Shown here piece by piece: positions 1-7,165 of a stretch of DNA of 20,219 nucleotides. A program made the position numbers and the translations under genes. Origin of the DNA: a virus; IMG/VR virus record IMGVR_UViG_3300031658_002172, positions 1 through 20,219 of that record; one strand, given 5' to 3'. The notes under the pieces were generated by a model, which saw nothing but the letters and a program-made list of their open reading frames with translations, was not told where the DNA came from and made no database searches. The first letter of the stretch is position 1, and every line of letters begins with the position of its first letter.

Positions 1-70
1 GTATTACTTTTCGTATATACTCTTCATCATTACAAAGGTGTGCAATTATAATTTGCTCAATATTATCCAT
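1..70 (-). CDS. 41: gp41 replicative helicase, N-terminal fragment (cut by window edge)
   Basis: An ATG at 70-68 opens a frame that runs off the left edge. The 23 visible residues begin MDNIEQIIIAHLCNDEEY. They resemble the start of T4 gp41 (MVEIILSHLIFDQAYF), the hexameric DnaB-type helicase that unwinds the replication fork and loads primase gp61. Position supports this: in T4, gene 41 follows uvsX closely, as here. The start overlaps the end of the preceding small zinc-ribbon gene by 8 nt, and a purine-rich stretch (GAGGAAGAG) lies upstream as a possible ribosome site. None of the ATPase motifs are inside the window, so the call rests on the N-terminus and on synteny. Confidence 0.72.
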   Translation of the reverse strand, partial: MDNIEQIIIAHLCNDEEYIRKVI

Positions 71-239
71 TCTTTAACTCTTCCTCTATGAATTCTTTTC
101 GTATTTGCTCTATGCAAGGTTCACATAGATACAAGTCTTTGTCTATACTATTAAAACATAAAGCGGCTTCCATGTCAACAATTGTACCCAAACATTTATC
201 ACATTCGTGTGTGTTGTTGGTGACTCCGCCATTACTCAT
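63..239 (-). CDS. small zinc-ribbon-like protein (58 aa) between uvsX and gene 41
   Basis: Hypothetical protein of 58 residues. It has two CxxC pairs (C13/C16 and C39/C42) spaced like a treble-clef or zinc-ribbon knuckle, an extra C28, and an acidic, charged C-terminus (residues 46-56). I place the start at the ATG at 239-237, which overlaps the uvsX stop by 8 nt. The frame can be extended to 281, but that would overlap uvsX by 50 nt. The position between uvsX and gene 41 fits a replication or recombination accessory role, but no specific family is recognised. T4 has gene 40 in this slot; I see no resemblance strong enough to call it that. Zinc binding is inferred from the cysteine pattern only. 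Confidence 0.65.
   Translation of the reverse strand: MSNGGVTNNTHECDKCLGTIVDMEAALCFNSIDKDLYLCEPCIEQIRKEFIEEELKNG
150..178 (-). promoter_or_regulatory. candidate sigma70 promoter inside the zinc-ribbon gene, reading into gene 41
   Basis: On the minus strand TTGACA (178-173) is followed after 17 nt by TTTAAT (155-150), a 5/6 match to the -10 box. The next bases, AGTAT, resemble those after other promoters in this window. It is inside coding sequence, so chance is possible. It would give gene 41 its own transcript. Confidence 0.4.
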
Positions 240-1293
240 CCGAGTATGCTGCTGAAACATCTTCCGAAGTGACTTCTTCATTCATGATACGTTCACTTGA
301 GATAATATATCGGCGTTCGATCCACTCATTGAATGACTTGTCAGATAGAATTGGAATCCAAAACTCTTTGGTATCAGTTTCTTTACGGCGAAACTTCTTG
401 CTGTCAGTACCATCACTAGCGATTTGATACCATCCATTAGAGGGTTTGACTACATGACCAGCCTCGATAGCCATGTCTAACAGCCCTGACCACTTGCTGA
501 TGCCGCCTTCAAACGTAACTTCAAGTGGAATCTTAGACTTCTCTCGGACGAATCTTGATTTCTCCACGTTGATAATGAAATTGTAACCAACGACATCACT
601 ACCCGTTTTCTCTTGCTGTCGACCAATAATAAATATCTCGTTTGCGGAATAATAAATTCCAGTTCCGCCTGAAACAACCGCTTTAGGAAACATCCCAATT
701 TCCATATAGGTATGATTGACTACGATTGCAGGAATATCTTTGATTGTTAAGTGTGGTGTGATCATTCTAAACAGCGACTTCATTTGTTTGGCGCGGGTCA
801 TATCAGCAACAGACTTACCATCAAGCGCATCATCAACTTCTTTCTTTGATGCTAGGTTGCCAACAGAGTCAATGATAATCATTACATGATCGCCTCGTTG
901 GAAGCCATTCATCTGTGACATAACATCATGCTTTAACTGCTCGATGTCGGTGATGGGTGTATGGATCACTCTATCAGTGTTGATGCCAAAGCTGGTGAAG
1001 TATCCCTGTGGTGCCCCAAATTCTGAATCGTAAAATAAAATGACACCATCATCGTACTTGTCCAGATAAGACTTAGCCAACAGCATTGCAAACGCTGTCT
1101 TAAAATGCTTTGATGGACCAGCGAATACGGTCAGCCCGGGTGTTAGACCACCATCTAGTTTGCCACTCAGAGCCACGTTCAATGCTGGCACCGAAGTTTG
1201 AATCAGGTCTTTCGATCCGAAAAACTTGGAGTCTGTCAGCACAGAACTCTCTTTGATGGTTGAATTACTTTTTATCTTGTCAATTAGGCTCAT
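232..1293 (-). CDS. uvsX: UvsX recombinase (RecA/Rad51 family)
   Basis: Phage recombinase of 353 aa. It forms filaments on single-stranded DNA and drives the strand invasion that primes recombination-dependent replication and repair. Visible features: the N-terminal stretch SKFFGSKDLIQTSVPALNVALSG, close to T4 UvsX; Walker A GPSKHFKT (59-66); YDSEFG (88-93) with the probable catalytic glutamate E91; Walker B VMIIID (137-142) followed by SVGNLASKKE; the DNA-binding-loop region with VSGGTG; and NVEKSRFVREKSK. T4 UvsX is about 390 aa, so the C-terminus here is shorter. It starts at ATG 1293 with GAGAG about 8 nt upstream, 26 nt after gp43 ends. It lies in the T4 order 43-uvsX-41. Its partners UvsY and UvsW are at the other end of the window. 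Confidence 0.98.
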   Translation of the reverse strand: MSLIDKIKSNSTIKESSVLTDSKFFGSKDLIQTSVPALNVALSGKLDGGLTPGLTVFAGPSKHFKTAFAMLLAKSYLDKYDDGVILFYDSEFGAPQGYFTSFGINTDRVIHTPITDIEQLKHDVMSQMNGFQRGDHVMIIIDSVGNLASKKEVDDALDGKSVADMTRAKQMKSLFRMITPHLTIKDIPAIVVNHTYMEIGMFPKAVVSGGTGIYYSANEIFIIGRQQEKTGSDVVGYNFIINVEKSRFVREKSKIPLEVTFEGGISKWSGLLDMAIEAGHVVKPSNGWYQIASDGTDSKKFRRKETDTKEFWIPILSDKSFNEWIERRYIISSERIMNEEVTSEDVSAAYSDE

Positions 1294-1319
1294 ATATTAT
1301 ACTCTCAGTTGTGTTTGGT

Positions 1320-3827
1320 TCACGAAAATAATCCAGCGAGTGATGCAACTGGTCTGGGATTCCAGTTGAGGCCTTGCGTGATTGTGTTCATTGGTTCAAT
1401 AAATGCTTTAGTAAACATCATATCATAATCCACGTAGCGATGCAAGTCAAATTCAGGAGGTAATTTACCATTGAATCCTATCACATTTTCAAAGATGATG
1501 TTTGGCTCTTTGAGATAGATAAATTTAATCTTATCCCCTTCCCTAATCTCCTGATACTTGTGTGTTAATTTAGCCCCACGTAATTGGTGATTGTACATCA
1601 ATGCACCACGAACATGCATTGGAGTACCCTTGGAATATATGTGGGATGATGATGAATACTTTTTTAGATTGTTGCAGCCACGAGGGAAGGCAATCTGCTC
1701 TGGTGTCATATCTTTGAATGCTTGCCATGTCGCATCAACAAACTCTTGTAGGTCTGTCTCCTCCGCAGTCAGGCACAGACGCACCGCTTCTTTAAGCGAC
1801 TTACGAACTGGTGCTGGCGTAGATGAGCGAACAATTTCTAAGCCCATGACTTTCAGTTTAGGCTCGGTGTACCGCACTCCCTCATTGTCGTATACATTAA
1901 GTGCGTATCGTTTCTTGGCGATCCAGATACCCGTGTCGGCGATTGCTTCTCGCTTAAAGAATATCTTCTCATCAAATGCATTCATATATCCACATATGTC
2001 AGCCATGGCTGCGTTGATTGCAGGCTCTAACTTGTCTGTGGTTAGTTTGTCGATTGCATCAATGATTTGATCTTTGGTCATGCCCTGCATGTACTTCTCG
2101 ACCAGTGGATCAAGGGTGATATAACATGAGTCAGTATCAGAATAGAAGGAGTAGTTGATGCCCTCGGTACCGACAAACTTATTTAGATATTCATCAAGTG
2201 CTTTGGCTGTCTCTCGGATGATGAACTGACCAGTCAGGGTAATGCCCTCCGCAATTCGCTCGTCAAAATATCTGAAGTACTTATTGCCCATCGCGCCAAA
2301 CAGGGAGTTTAACTGAATCTTTCTCGCCATCTGGAAGTTGTTGTATTTTGCGATATCATCCAATAGCTTGGGATCTTTGGTCTTCTCGTATTCACGCTCG
2401 GCATCTTTCATCAGCTTCTTGTATCGCTGGCGATCATCGAAAAACTTCTGCGTTATCTCTGGAAACAAGCCCTGTGTTTCGCGGGTGAAACAGTAGCCGT
2501 TAGCTGCCATTGAGAGATTCTGTTCTTTCAAATTTGAGGTATCGTGGCGCCGTTCTAATAGAGAATCGACTGTGCAATCTAGTGGGCTGACATCCGCGAA
2601 CTTCTCTGGTGATAGATTGTGTTGCATAATGATTGATGGATACAGAGAGGTAGCATCAACAGACACAACCCACTTGTACTTGCCTGGGACTGGCTCTTGA
2701 ACATATCCACCTTTGATGCCCGTCTGTTCTGCAAATCGCTTCTTCTGAGGAATCATTATGTTCTTTTCAAGAAGGTGATTATACAACAGACAATCCCAAG
2801 TTCGTACTGAGGAATAGACATCTTCAAAGTTACACTTGGAGTCATATGCCATCGTGGCAATCAGTTCGATCAACTTCATCTTGTCTTCAAGTTCGTCAAC
2901 AATCTTGGCATCGATGATGTTATAATCGATGAACTTATTCCAATCATTCTCATAGAACTCACGAAAAGTCTCGTACTGATTCTCCAGCTTGTTCTTACCA
3001 AGTTCTACTTCAGCAATGTAATCAAGTTTATATGACTCCTGGGCTGCGTAGGTGAACTTCTGATAGAGATCAAGATAATCTAAGTGAGTAACCCCTTTAA
3101 TGTCGTATGTAGTCCTCTCTTGATTGTGAATTGTGATGGTGCGCTTGCGGGTCATGTTGAATGGGCTAAATGAATTCTTAGCGTCATTGCCAAAGATACG
3201 ACCAATACGAGAAATCAGATATGGAATATCAAAGAACTTGGAATTCCAACCAGTGATGATATCTGGATACTCCGAGACCCACCAAGACATAAACTTTTCG
3301 AGTAGCTCGTACTCATCAGCACATGCGATGTATTCTACATCTAGGTCGCGTACTTCATCAGATACACATTTCCACTCACCAGTTCCCCATGTGCGAATCT
3401 TCTTGGTTAGATTATCTACCATCGAGATCAACAGAACTTCTTCTAGGGGATTGTCTACGTCCGGAAAACCATGCTCGGCAGTGGTTTCAATATCCATTGC
3501 CTGTATCGATAGTGCAGACAGATCGAATTCTATGGCACCCGGATAGTTTCTTGTGATGTACTGATATGTCAGATCCGTCTGCCCATAGATGGGATAGTTG
3601 TCGATCTTACTGTACTTGTCCATGAACTCTCGGCAGTCATTGTTGTCTGCAAACTGTATGGACTTCAGCGGCTCCCCATAAAGGCCGCGATGCTCTGAGT
3701 TAGAGTCACCACGGACATAAAGAGTTGGCTGGAATGGCTGCCGTTCAACGAACTTCTTACCGTCTCGCACTCCGCGAGTCAGAATGTTGTTGCCGTACTG
3801 CCATGCAAATGAATAAAAACTTGACAT
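1320..3827 (-). CDS. 43: DNA polymerase gp43 (family B, with 3'-5' proofreading exonuclease)
   Basis: Replicative polymerase of 835 aa; T4 gp43 is 898. Exonuclease motifs: ExoI AMDIET (D112, E114), ExoII GWNSKFFDIPYL (D200) and ExoIII YNIID (Y302, D306). Polymerase motifs: motif A DATSLYPSII (D391), motif B KIQLNSLFGAMGN (about 503-515) and motif C YSDTDS (562-567), followed by a KKRY motif. All catalytic residues are present, so it should be active in both synthesis and proofreading. The C-terminal ASLAGLFS looks like the clamp-binding tail that docks to gp45. It starts at ATG 3827 with GAGGG 6 nt upstream, and it has its own promoter just upstream. T4 gp43 represses its own translation through a leader hairpin; I do not see a clear equivalent here. 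Confidence 0.98.
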   Translation of the reverse strand: MSSFYSFAWQYGNNILTRGVRDGKKFVERQPFQPTLYVRGDSNSEHRGLYGEPLKSIQFADNNDCREFMDKYSKIDNYPIYGQTDLTYQYITRNYPGAIEFDLSALSIQAMDIETTAEHGFPDVDNPLEEVLLISMVDNLTKKIRTWGTGEWKCVSDEVRDLDVEYIACADEYELLEKFMSWWVSEYPDIITGWNSKFFDIPYLISRIGRIFGNDAKNSFSPFNMTRKRTITIHNQERTTYDIKGVTHLDYLDLYQKFTYAAQESYKLDYIAEVELGKNKLENQYETFREFYENDWNKFIDYNIIDAKIVDELEDKMKLIELIATMAYDSKCNFEDVYSSVRTWDCLLYNHLLEKNIMIPQKKRFAEQTGIKGGYVQEPVPGKYKWVVSVDATSLYPSIIMQHNLSPEKFADVSPLDCTVDSLLERRHDTSNLKEQNLSMAANGYCFTRETQGLFPEITQKFFDDRQRYKKLMKDAEREYEKTKDPKLLDDIAKYNNFQMARKIQLNSLFGAMGNKYFRYFDERIAEGITLTGQFIIRETAKALDEYLNKFVGTEGINYSFYSDTDSCYITLDPLVEKYMQGMTKDQIIDAIDKLTTDKLEPAINAAMADICGYMNAFDEKIFFKREAIADTGIWIAKKRYALNVYDNEGVRYTEPKLKVMGLEIVRSSTPAPVRKSLKEAVRLCLTAEETDLQEFVDATWQAFKDMTPEQIAFPRGCNNLKKYSSSSHIYSKGTPMHVRGALMYNHQLRGAKLTHKYQEIREGDKIKFIYLKEPNIIFENVIGFNGKLPPEFDLHRYVDYDMMFTKAFIEPMNTITQGLNWNPRPVASLAGLFS

Positions 3828-3852
3828 TAAATACCCTCACTATTGAATACAT

Positions 3853-3882
3853 ATTATAACACGGTAACAGTGGTAATGTCAA
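3853..3882 (-). promoter_or_regulatory. sigma70-type promoter of gene 43
   Basis: On the minus strand, TTGACA (3882-3877), an 18-nt spacer and TATAAT (3858-3853): both hexamers match consensus. It lies in the gap right after the upstream Sm-like gene, about 25 nt before the gp43 start. The sequence after the -10 box (ATGTATTC) resembles the two CobS/CobT-region promoters. A direct repeat TTACC-ACTG-TTACC sits in the spacer. Confidence 0.85.
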
Positions 3883-3885
3883 GCA

Positions 3886-4275
3886 TTATCCTTCAAATTT
3901 TGGAGGTAAATCATCTGATGGTTCAGCCGTAGGAACTGAGACACCGGGATGGCGGTATTTGTTGCGATACTGTTCCACTATCTCGGTAGTTGGTGCATAC
4001 ATACCGACTAGCTTGTCAGTAACGATTGAGATTTGTCCGTCATGAGCCGCGGGACAAAATGGGCTGAAAACAATTTGGAATTTCTCTGGGTCTTTATCCA
4101 TTTCCTTAAGAAATATCAGTGCTGGATTCTGCATCATATAGCGACTCTGTTCCTTTTCCAACTTGAGTATGCAGATTATATCTTCCCCAGATACCAACTT
4201 TACACCACAAATATGTGGCTTATCTCCCAATTGGTCAACTGCTTTGCTTGTCTTCTTACTTGTCTTCTTGCTCAT
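3886..4275 (-). CDS. Sm-like (LSm/Hfq-fold) phage protein, copy 2
   Basis: Small protein of 129 aa. The core, from about residue 23 (CGVKLVSGEDIICILK, later YMMQNPALIF, SPFCPAAHDGQISI and a final YRNKY), follows the pattern of small Sm-like proteins of marine T4-like phages: a glycine-containing first strand pair, an NPA/NPL turn, then a second strand block. The N-terminus is Lys/Ser/Thr-rich (KKTSKKTSK) and could touch nucleic acid. The C-terminus is Pro-rich and acidic. It aligns in outline with the 122-aa protein at 18323-18691, so the window carries two divergent paralogues. RNA binding is inferred from the fold pattern, not seen directly. It starts at ATG 4275 with AGGAG 9 nt upstream. 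It lies between hsp20 and gene 43. Confidence 0.8.
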   Translation of the reverse strand: MSKKTSKKTSKAVDQLGDKPHICGVKLVSGEDIICILKLEKEQSRYMMQNPALIFLKEMDKDPEKFQIVFSPFCPAAHDGQISIVTDKLVGMYAPTTEIVEQYRNKYRHPGVSVPTAEPSDDLPPKFEG

Positions 4276-4291
4276 AACGGACTACTCCTAA

Positions 4292-4317
4292 TCATAATAT
4301 AATAGTTAACTAACTCA
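4292..4317. repeat. leader motif shared with gene 44 (copy 1)
   Basis: An AT-rich element upstream of the second Sm-like gene. Its plus-strand start TCATAATATAATA and end AACTCA match the element at 7166-7192 before gene 44. It sits directly upstream of the ribosome site. It may be a promoter variant or an RNA operator; its function is not known. Confidence 0.45.
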
Positions 4318-4328
4318 ATTTCTTTTCA

Positions 4329-4817
4329 TCAACTTTCTTGCAACAGCTCCTTGCTTGATTCGGGCTTAATCGAAGTAACCTTAATTTCTATGGTTTTCTT
4401 CTCTTCTGGCACGATTCGAATAAGTAAGATGTTAAGCATACCATTCTCAAACGATGCACTTTGAACTTGAACACCTTCCGCTAATGAAAAATGTCGAGTA
4501 AAGTTTCTAGCGGCTATTCCTTTGTGATAATACTCTTTCTCCTCTGCATCTCCACTATCTCGTTCCTGTATGCCCTGAACGATTAGTTGATTGCCTTCTG
4601 GTACTACGTTGACGTTAAATTCGTCCTCGCGAAAACCAGCGGCAGCGATTTCGATAGAAAATTTATCGTCATCGAGTTTTACTATGTTGTATGGTGGATA
4701 CGGCGCAGGAGAGGATCCTGCTGTCATGCTATCGAACATTCGGTCGAACCCAATTGCATGGGACTTCCAATCTTCAAAAATTTTACCAACGTCTATACTT
4801 GTATACTTTCGTACCAT
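4329..4817 (-). CDS. hsp20: small heat-shock protein Hsp20 (alpha-crystallin type)
   Basis: ATP-independent holdase chaperone of 162 aa. The N-terminal arm is aromatic-rich (FEDWKSHAIGFDRMFDSM). A PPYNI(V)K entry leads into the alpha-crystallin domain: DDDKFSIEIAAAGF, NQLIVQG, the loop with EEKEYYHKGIAARNFTRHF, and the closing A-x-F-x-NGML motif followed by ILLIRIVPEEKK. The tail is short and polar. Homologues are standard in cyanophages and related marine T4-like phages, where they may protect or assemble virion proteins. I choose the second ATG (4817): the ribosome site AGGGAG ends 7 nt before it but only 1 nt before the ATG at 4823. The leader is unusually hairpin-rich. No sigma70 promoter is visible in the gap, so it is probably co-transcribed with regA. 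Confidence 0.95.
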   Translation of the reverse strand: MVRKYTSIDVGKIFEDWKSHAIGFDRMFDSMTAGSSPAPYPPYNIVKLDDDKFSIEIAAAGFREDEFNVNVVPEGNQLIVQGIQERDSGDAEEKEYYHKGIAARNFTRHFSLAEGVQVQSASFENGMLNILLIRIVPEEKKTIEIKVTSIKPESSKELLQES

Positions 4818-4823
4818 TTTCAT

Positions 4824-4919
4824 TCTCCCTTTCAGCGAGATTAATTGTGAGATCCTTGCGGCATCTCGTTTGTGCTAGAACACTTTCATGTCTCTAGCGA
4901 TTATTCGGTATTTCTACCG
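4824..4919 (-). promoter_or_regulatory. structured hsp20 leader with three hairpins (candidate RNA thermometer)
   Basis: The short regA-hsp20 gap can fold, as minus-strand RNA, into three hairpins in a row. H1 (4919-4906) is CGGUA-GAAA-UACCG, spans the regA stop codon and has a GNRA loop. H2 (4897-4875) has CUAGA/UCUAG plus ACA/UGU with one bulged G. H3 (4867-4849) has GAGAU-G-CC/GG-AUCUC around a GCAA loop. After these, UCUC can pair with GAGA inside the Shine-Dalgarno sequence (AGGGAGA). Small heat-shock genes in bacteria are often controlled by leader thermometers (ROSE, fourU). The hairpins are seen; the thermal role is inferred. Confidence 0.45.
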
Positions 4920-5333
4920 TTTCTTACCTATATTGTACTTTGCAACCAAAGACCATTCACCCTTCTCTTTGAATGCTAAAACTTTTATCTGACTGAGCGG
5001 CGCGGTGTCTTCAAAGAATGCATCAGAATTAATGACAACAACTAAGCCCCAATCGGACAGCAACTTAGCAATCGTGTTTCTACGTTGAATATCGTTCTCG
5101 GTAAAGTCTGCTGCTTTGCCATCCAATGCAAATAGCTCTTTAAAATGCGTGATGAAATATCTACCCTGCTTGTGCAGGATATGACATGATTGATACAGAA
5201 CTTTATCTTTTTTAGAAGCGACCCCGATACGGGATAATGTTTCACGAACTTTTAAAAAATCATCTGCATTCTTTAGATTTATCTCCAGTGGACTATATCC
5301 AGGGAAATCAATATCAAAGAAATCCTCACTCAT
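4914..5333 (-). CDS. regA: RegA translational repressor
   Basis: RNA-binding protein of 139 aa that in T4 represses translation of many early mRNAs by binding near their start codons. The match to T4 RegA is strong: DDFLKVRETLSRIG, KDKVLYQSCHIL, GRYFITHFKELFALDG, RRNTIAKLLSDWGLV and the C-terminal EWSLVAKYNIG. The protein has about 16 extra N-terminal residues (MSEDFFDIDFPGYSPL) before the point where T4 RegA begins (EINL versus MIEITL). The ATG at 5333 is preceded by TAGGA at 7 nt, which supports the longer form. It lies in its T4 position after gene 62. The T4-type late promoter motif at 5384-5391 lies just upstream, which is unusual for an early regulator. Confidence 0.96.
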   Translation of the reverse strand: MSEDFFDIDFPGYSPLEINLKNADDFLKVRETLSRIGVASKKDKVLYQSCHILHKQGRYFITHFKELFALDGKAADFTENDIQRRNTIAKLLSDWGLVVVINSDAFFEDTAPLSQIKVLAFKEKGEWSLVAKYNIGKKR

Positions 5334-5383
5334 TATTAATTCCTACGAAAACTTACGTCATGTTGTTGGTGGCTTTATATCTG

Positions 5384-5391
5384 TATTTATA
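5384..5391 (-). promoter_or_regulatory. T4-type late promoter box (TATAAATA)
   Basis: On the minus strand the octamer TATAAATA (5391-5384) matches the T4 late promoter consensus exactly. This is the element read by the gp55 sigma factor that the window also encodes. It sits in the 62-regA gap, about 50 nt before regA, and could drive regA, hsp20 and the Sm-like gene late. It is the only exact match I found. Confidence 0.55.
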
Positions 5392-5395
5392 CAAA

Positions 5396-5851
5396 TTATA
5401 CTTTACCACCCCTCGACATTAGTTTTTCTATACTCACTAGATCCTCATCAGTAAGTATTCGCATGGCTTCTTGTGCCTTGGTATTGTTGTAACCAAAGTA
5501 ATCTTTAATCAGTTGAAGATTCTCTTCTTTCTCTGGCTTCAACCATTTATTGTATCGTTTGGCTTTTCGTATCAGGCTCCGTAGAAAATCGTATTGCATC
5601 TTAGCATCAAGATGTGGGCGTGAATTCATCTCATTGGCTAGTTTGACAGTATCTCTACCATACGACAGTGCCTTGTTAACAATAAATGCACTGTACTGTT
5701 TCTCTGACCAATCATCGACAATCAGATTCTCTTTAGTATAGTTGATACTGTTGGCAAAATCAAACGGGCTGATGGACTTCTTCTTGACCTTATATGTCTC
5801 TGGATCAATGGCTTCATGTGCCTTCACTCCAAGAAGTTTCTCTAAACTCAA
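5396..5851 (-). CDS. 62: clamp loader small subunit gp62
   Basis: Partner of gp44 in the complex that opens the gp45 ring and places it on primer-template DNA. It has 151 aa; T4 gp62 is 187. The pattern matches marine T4-like gp62: SPFDFANSINYTKENLIVDD, EKQYSAFIVNKALSYGRDTV, ANEMN, LDAKMQYDFLRSLIRKAKRY-KWLKPEK, a YFGYNNTKAQEA helix and LMSRGGK. About 25 extra residues precede the usual start. No ATG is available early in the frame. The likely start is TTG at 5851, which overlaps the stop of the MazG-like gene (TTGA) and so couples the two. A GTG at codon 9 is the alternative. It follows the MazG-like gene rather than gp44 directly. Confidence 0.93.
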   Translation of the reverse strand: MSLEKLLGVKAHEAIDPETYKVKKKSISPFDFANSINYTKENLIVDDWSEKQYSAFIVNKALSYGRDTVKLANEMNSRPHLDAKMQYDFLRSLIRKAKRYNKWLKPEKEENLQLIKDYFGYNNTKAQEAMRILTDEDLVSIEKLMSRGGKV

Positions 5852-6219
5852 GAGAACATTACCTTCTTTAGATTTGGTCTGAAGTATCCGTCCGGCTTCA
5901 TTACTTTACCTGCCTCGTCTTTGATCATTCTGCCATCAACAACTTTACTATTGTTTGATGCTCGAACTTCATTCCAACATGCTTCAATTGGTATGCCAAG
6001 AGTCGATGCAAGGCCGCTGAGAACCCATATAATATCACACACAGCATCGGCTACTTCAACGATATCTTTATTCGCGAATGCTTCCAGTAGCTCTTCATAC
6101 TCCTCGGTGATCAGATTCATATAAAGTTGTTCTTGCTCTGTCGCGGCAAAAGCAGGAACAGTCTTGGTTGGTTGGTCGGCACTTCGCATAAATTTTTCTA
6201 CGTCACTTTGTATATCCAT
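5848..6219 (-). CDS. MazG-like nucleotide pyrophosphohydrolase
   Basis: All-alpha NTP pyrophosphohydrolase of 123 aa that hydrolyses nucleoside triphosphates or similar nucleotides to monophosphate and pyrophosphate. The metal-binding pattern is visible: EEYEEL (39-44) and, on the next helix, EVADAVCDIIW (55-65) with D58 and D62. The C-terminal signature is EVRASNNSKV..GR.IKDEAGKVMKPDGYFRPNL. Its substrate cannot be read from sequence: house-cleaning of non-canonical dNTPs and modulation of (p)ppGpp have both been proposed for phage MazG. It is inserted between gp44 and gp62, which are adjacent in T4. The ATG at 6219 overlaps the gp44 stop (TGATG) with GGAG 8 nt upstream. A GTG at 6222 is also possible. 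Confidence 0.9.
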   Translation of the reverse strand: MDIQSDVEKFMRSADQPTKTVPAFAATEQEQLYMNLITEEYEELLEAFANKDIVEVADAVCDIIWVLSGLASTLGIPIEACWNEVRASNNSKVVDGRMIKDEAGKVMKPDGYFRPNLKKVMFS

Positions 6220-7154
6220 CACTTCATCTCCACGCTAGCCATAATGTCAACCAGACATGCAGTAAGATTGATTTCTGGATCTGCTACGAAGGCTGCTTTG
6301 TATTGATAGTCAGCAATCAATAGTACCAAGTGTGGCACCTGCTTTACTTTGTCGATCAATGCATCATACACTTTACGATAAATGCCCTGCGGATCACTGT
6401 CAACGTTGTTGGCAACCCACTGGCGCATCTTCTTAAAGTCTTTATCTTTGAGACTGTCGATCAATCCCTTAGTGTTGATTTCAGCAAGGTTGCTTAGTAT
6501 ACCTTCATCGATGGTACCACCAACAGAGTATCGCTGAAGTTCATTAAGAACCCTACGGTAGTCGGGAAAGTATTTCTTGAGCAGTTCAGCAAGAACCTTA
6601 TCTGAATATTTTACACCCTCTTCATCGAGGATAAACTTCATTCGCTTGTGAAAACGAGCAGCCATTTCTGGTCGTGCTGATCGATCAAGTTTGAAATCAA
6701 TTACAGTGGTCCGACTGTGCAGTGGCTCAATGATTCGATTCTTGAAGTTGCATGTGAAAATGAACCGACAGTTCTTTGAGAACTCCTCAATGAAACCACG
6801 CAGAGCAGGCTGAGTTGAGTTGGGATTTAAGTAATCAGCCTCATCGAGAATGACCACTTTTGGCTTGTTCTCAAATGACATCGTGCTTGCAAAGTTCTTA
6901 ATCTTGGTACGCAGGACATCGATACCAGACTCTTCGGAACCGTTAACAACAATGTAATCACATCCCAATTCATGACACAGGGCACGGGCAACCGTAGTCT
7001 TGCCCGTGCCCGCGGTGCCGCACAACAACATGTTTGGAATCTCGCCTGCTTTTACAAACTGCTTGAATACTTTTAGCTGCGAGTCGGGTAAGATACACTC
7101 GTCTAATGTTCGTGGGCGATATCGCTCAACGAATAAAAACTCTTTGTTTTCCAT
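6219..7154 (-). CDS. 44: clamp loader large subunit gp44 (AAA+ ATPase)
   Basis: ATPase of 311 aa that with gp62 loads the gp45 clamp. Visible motifs: FVERYRPRTLDECILP at the N-terminus, Walker A GTAGTGKT (46-53), Walker B VVILDEAD (100-107), sensor 1 region FTCNFKNRI and the arginine-finger region LHSRT, then the collar domain. T4 gp44 has 319 aa. I choose the ATG at 7154 because GGAG lies 5 nt before it. The upstream ATG at 7169 would place that ribosome site inside the gene and add only MNGVI. It is separated from gp45 by the peroxiredoxin gene and from gp62 by the MazG-like gene, although these three form one unit in T4. Confidence 0.97.
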   Translation of the reverse strand: MENKEFLFVERYRPRTLDECILPDSQLKVFKQFVKAGEIPNMLLCGTAGTGKTTVARALCHELGCDYIVVNGSEESGIDVLRTKIKNFASTMSFENKPKVVILDEADYLNPNSTQPALRGFIEEFSKNCRFIFTCNFKNRIIEPLHSRTTVIDFKLDRSARPEMAARFHKRMKFILDEEGVKYSDKVLAELLKKYFPDYRRVLNELQRYSVGGTIDEGILSNLAEINTKGLIDSLKDKDFKKMRQWVANNVDSDPQGIYRKVYDALIDKVKQVPHLVLLIADYQYKAAFVADPEINLTACLVDIMASVEMK

Positions 7155-7165
7155 GATCACTCCAT

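Noticed and set aside
1285-1305. TATAAT directly before the uvsX start as a promoter
   Set aside because: It would leave almost no leader and would exclude the ribosome site; there is no -35 box at the right distance.
3133-3546. Plus-strand open frames of up to about 160 codons opposite gp43 and other genes
   Set aside because: They are shadows of long, clearly conserved minus-strand genes, with no ribosome sites or recognisable protein patterns.
6395-6420. TTGACA inside gene 44 as a promoter for the MazG-like gene
   Set aside because: The -10 position reads TATCGT, only 4/6, and it lies within conserved coding sequence.
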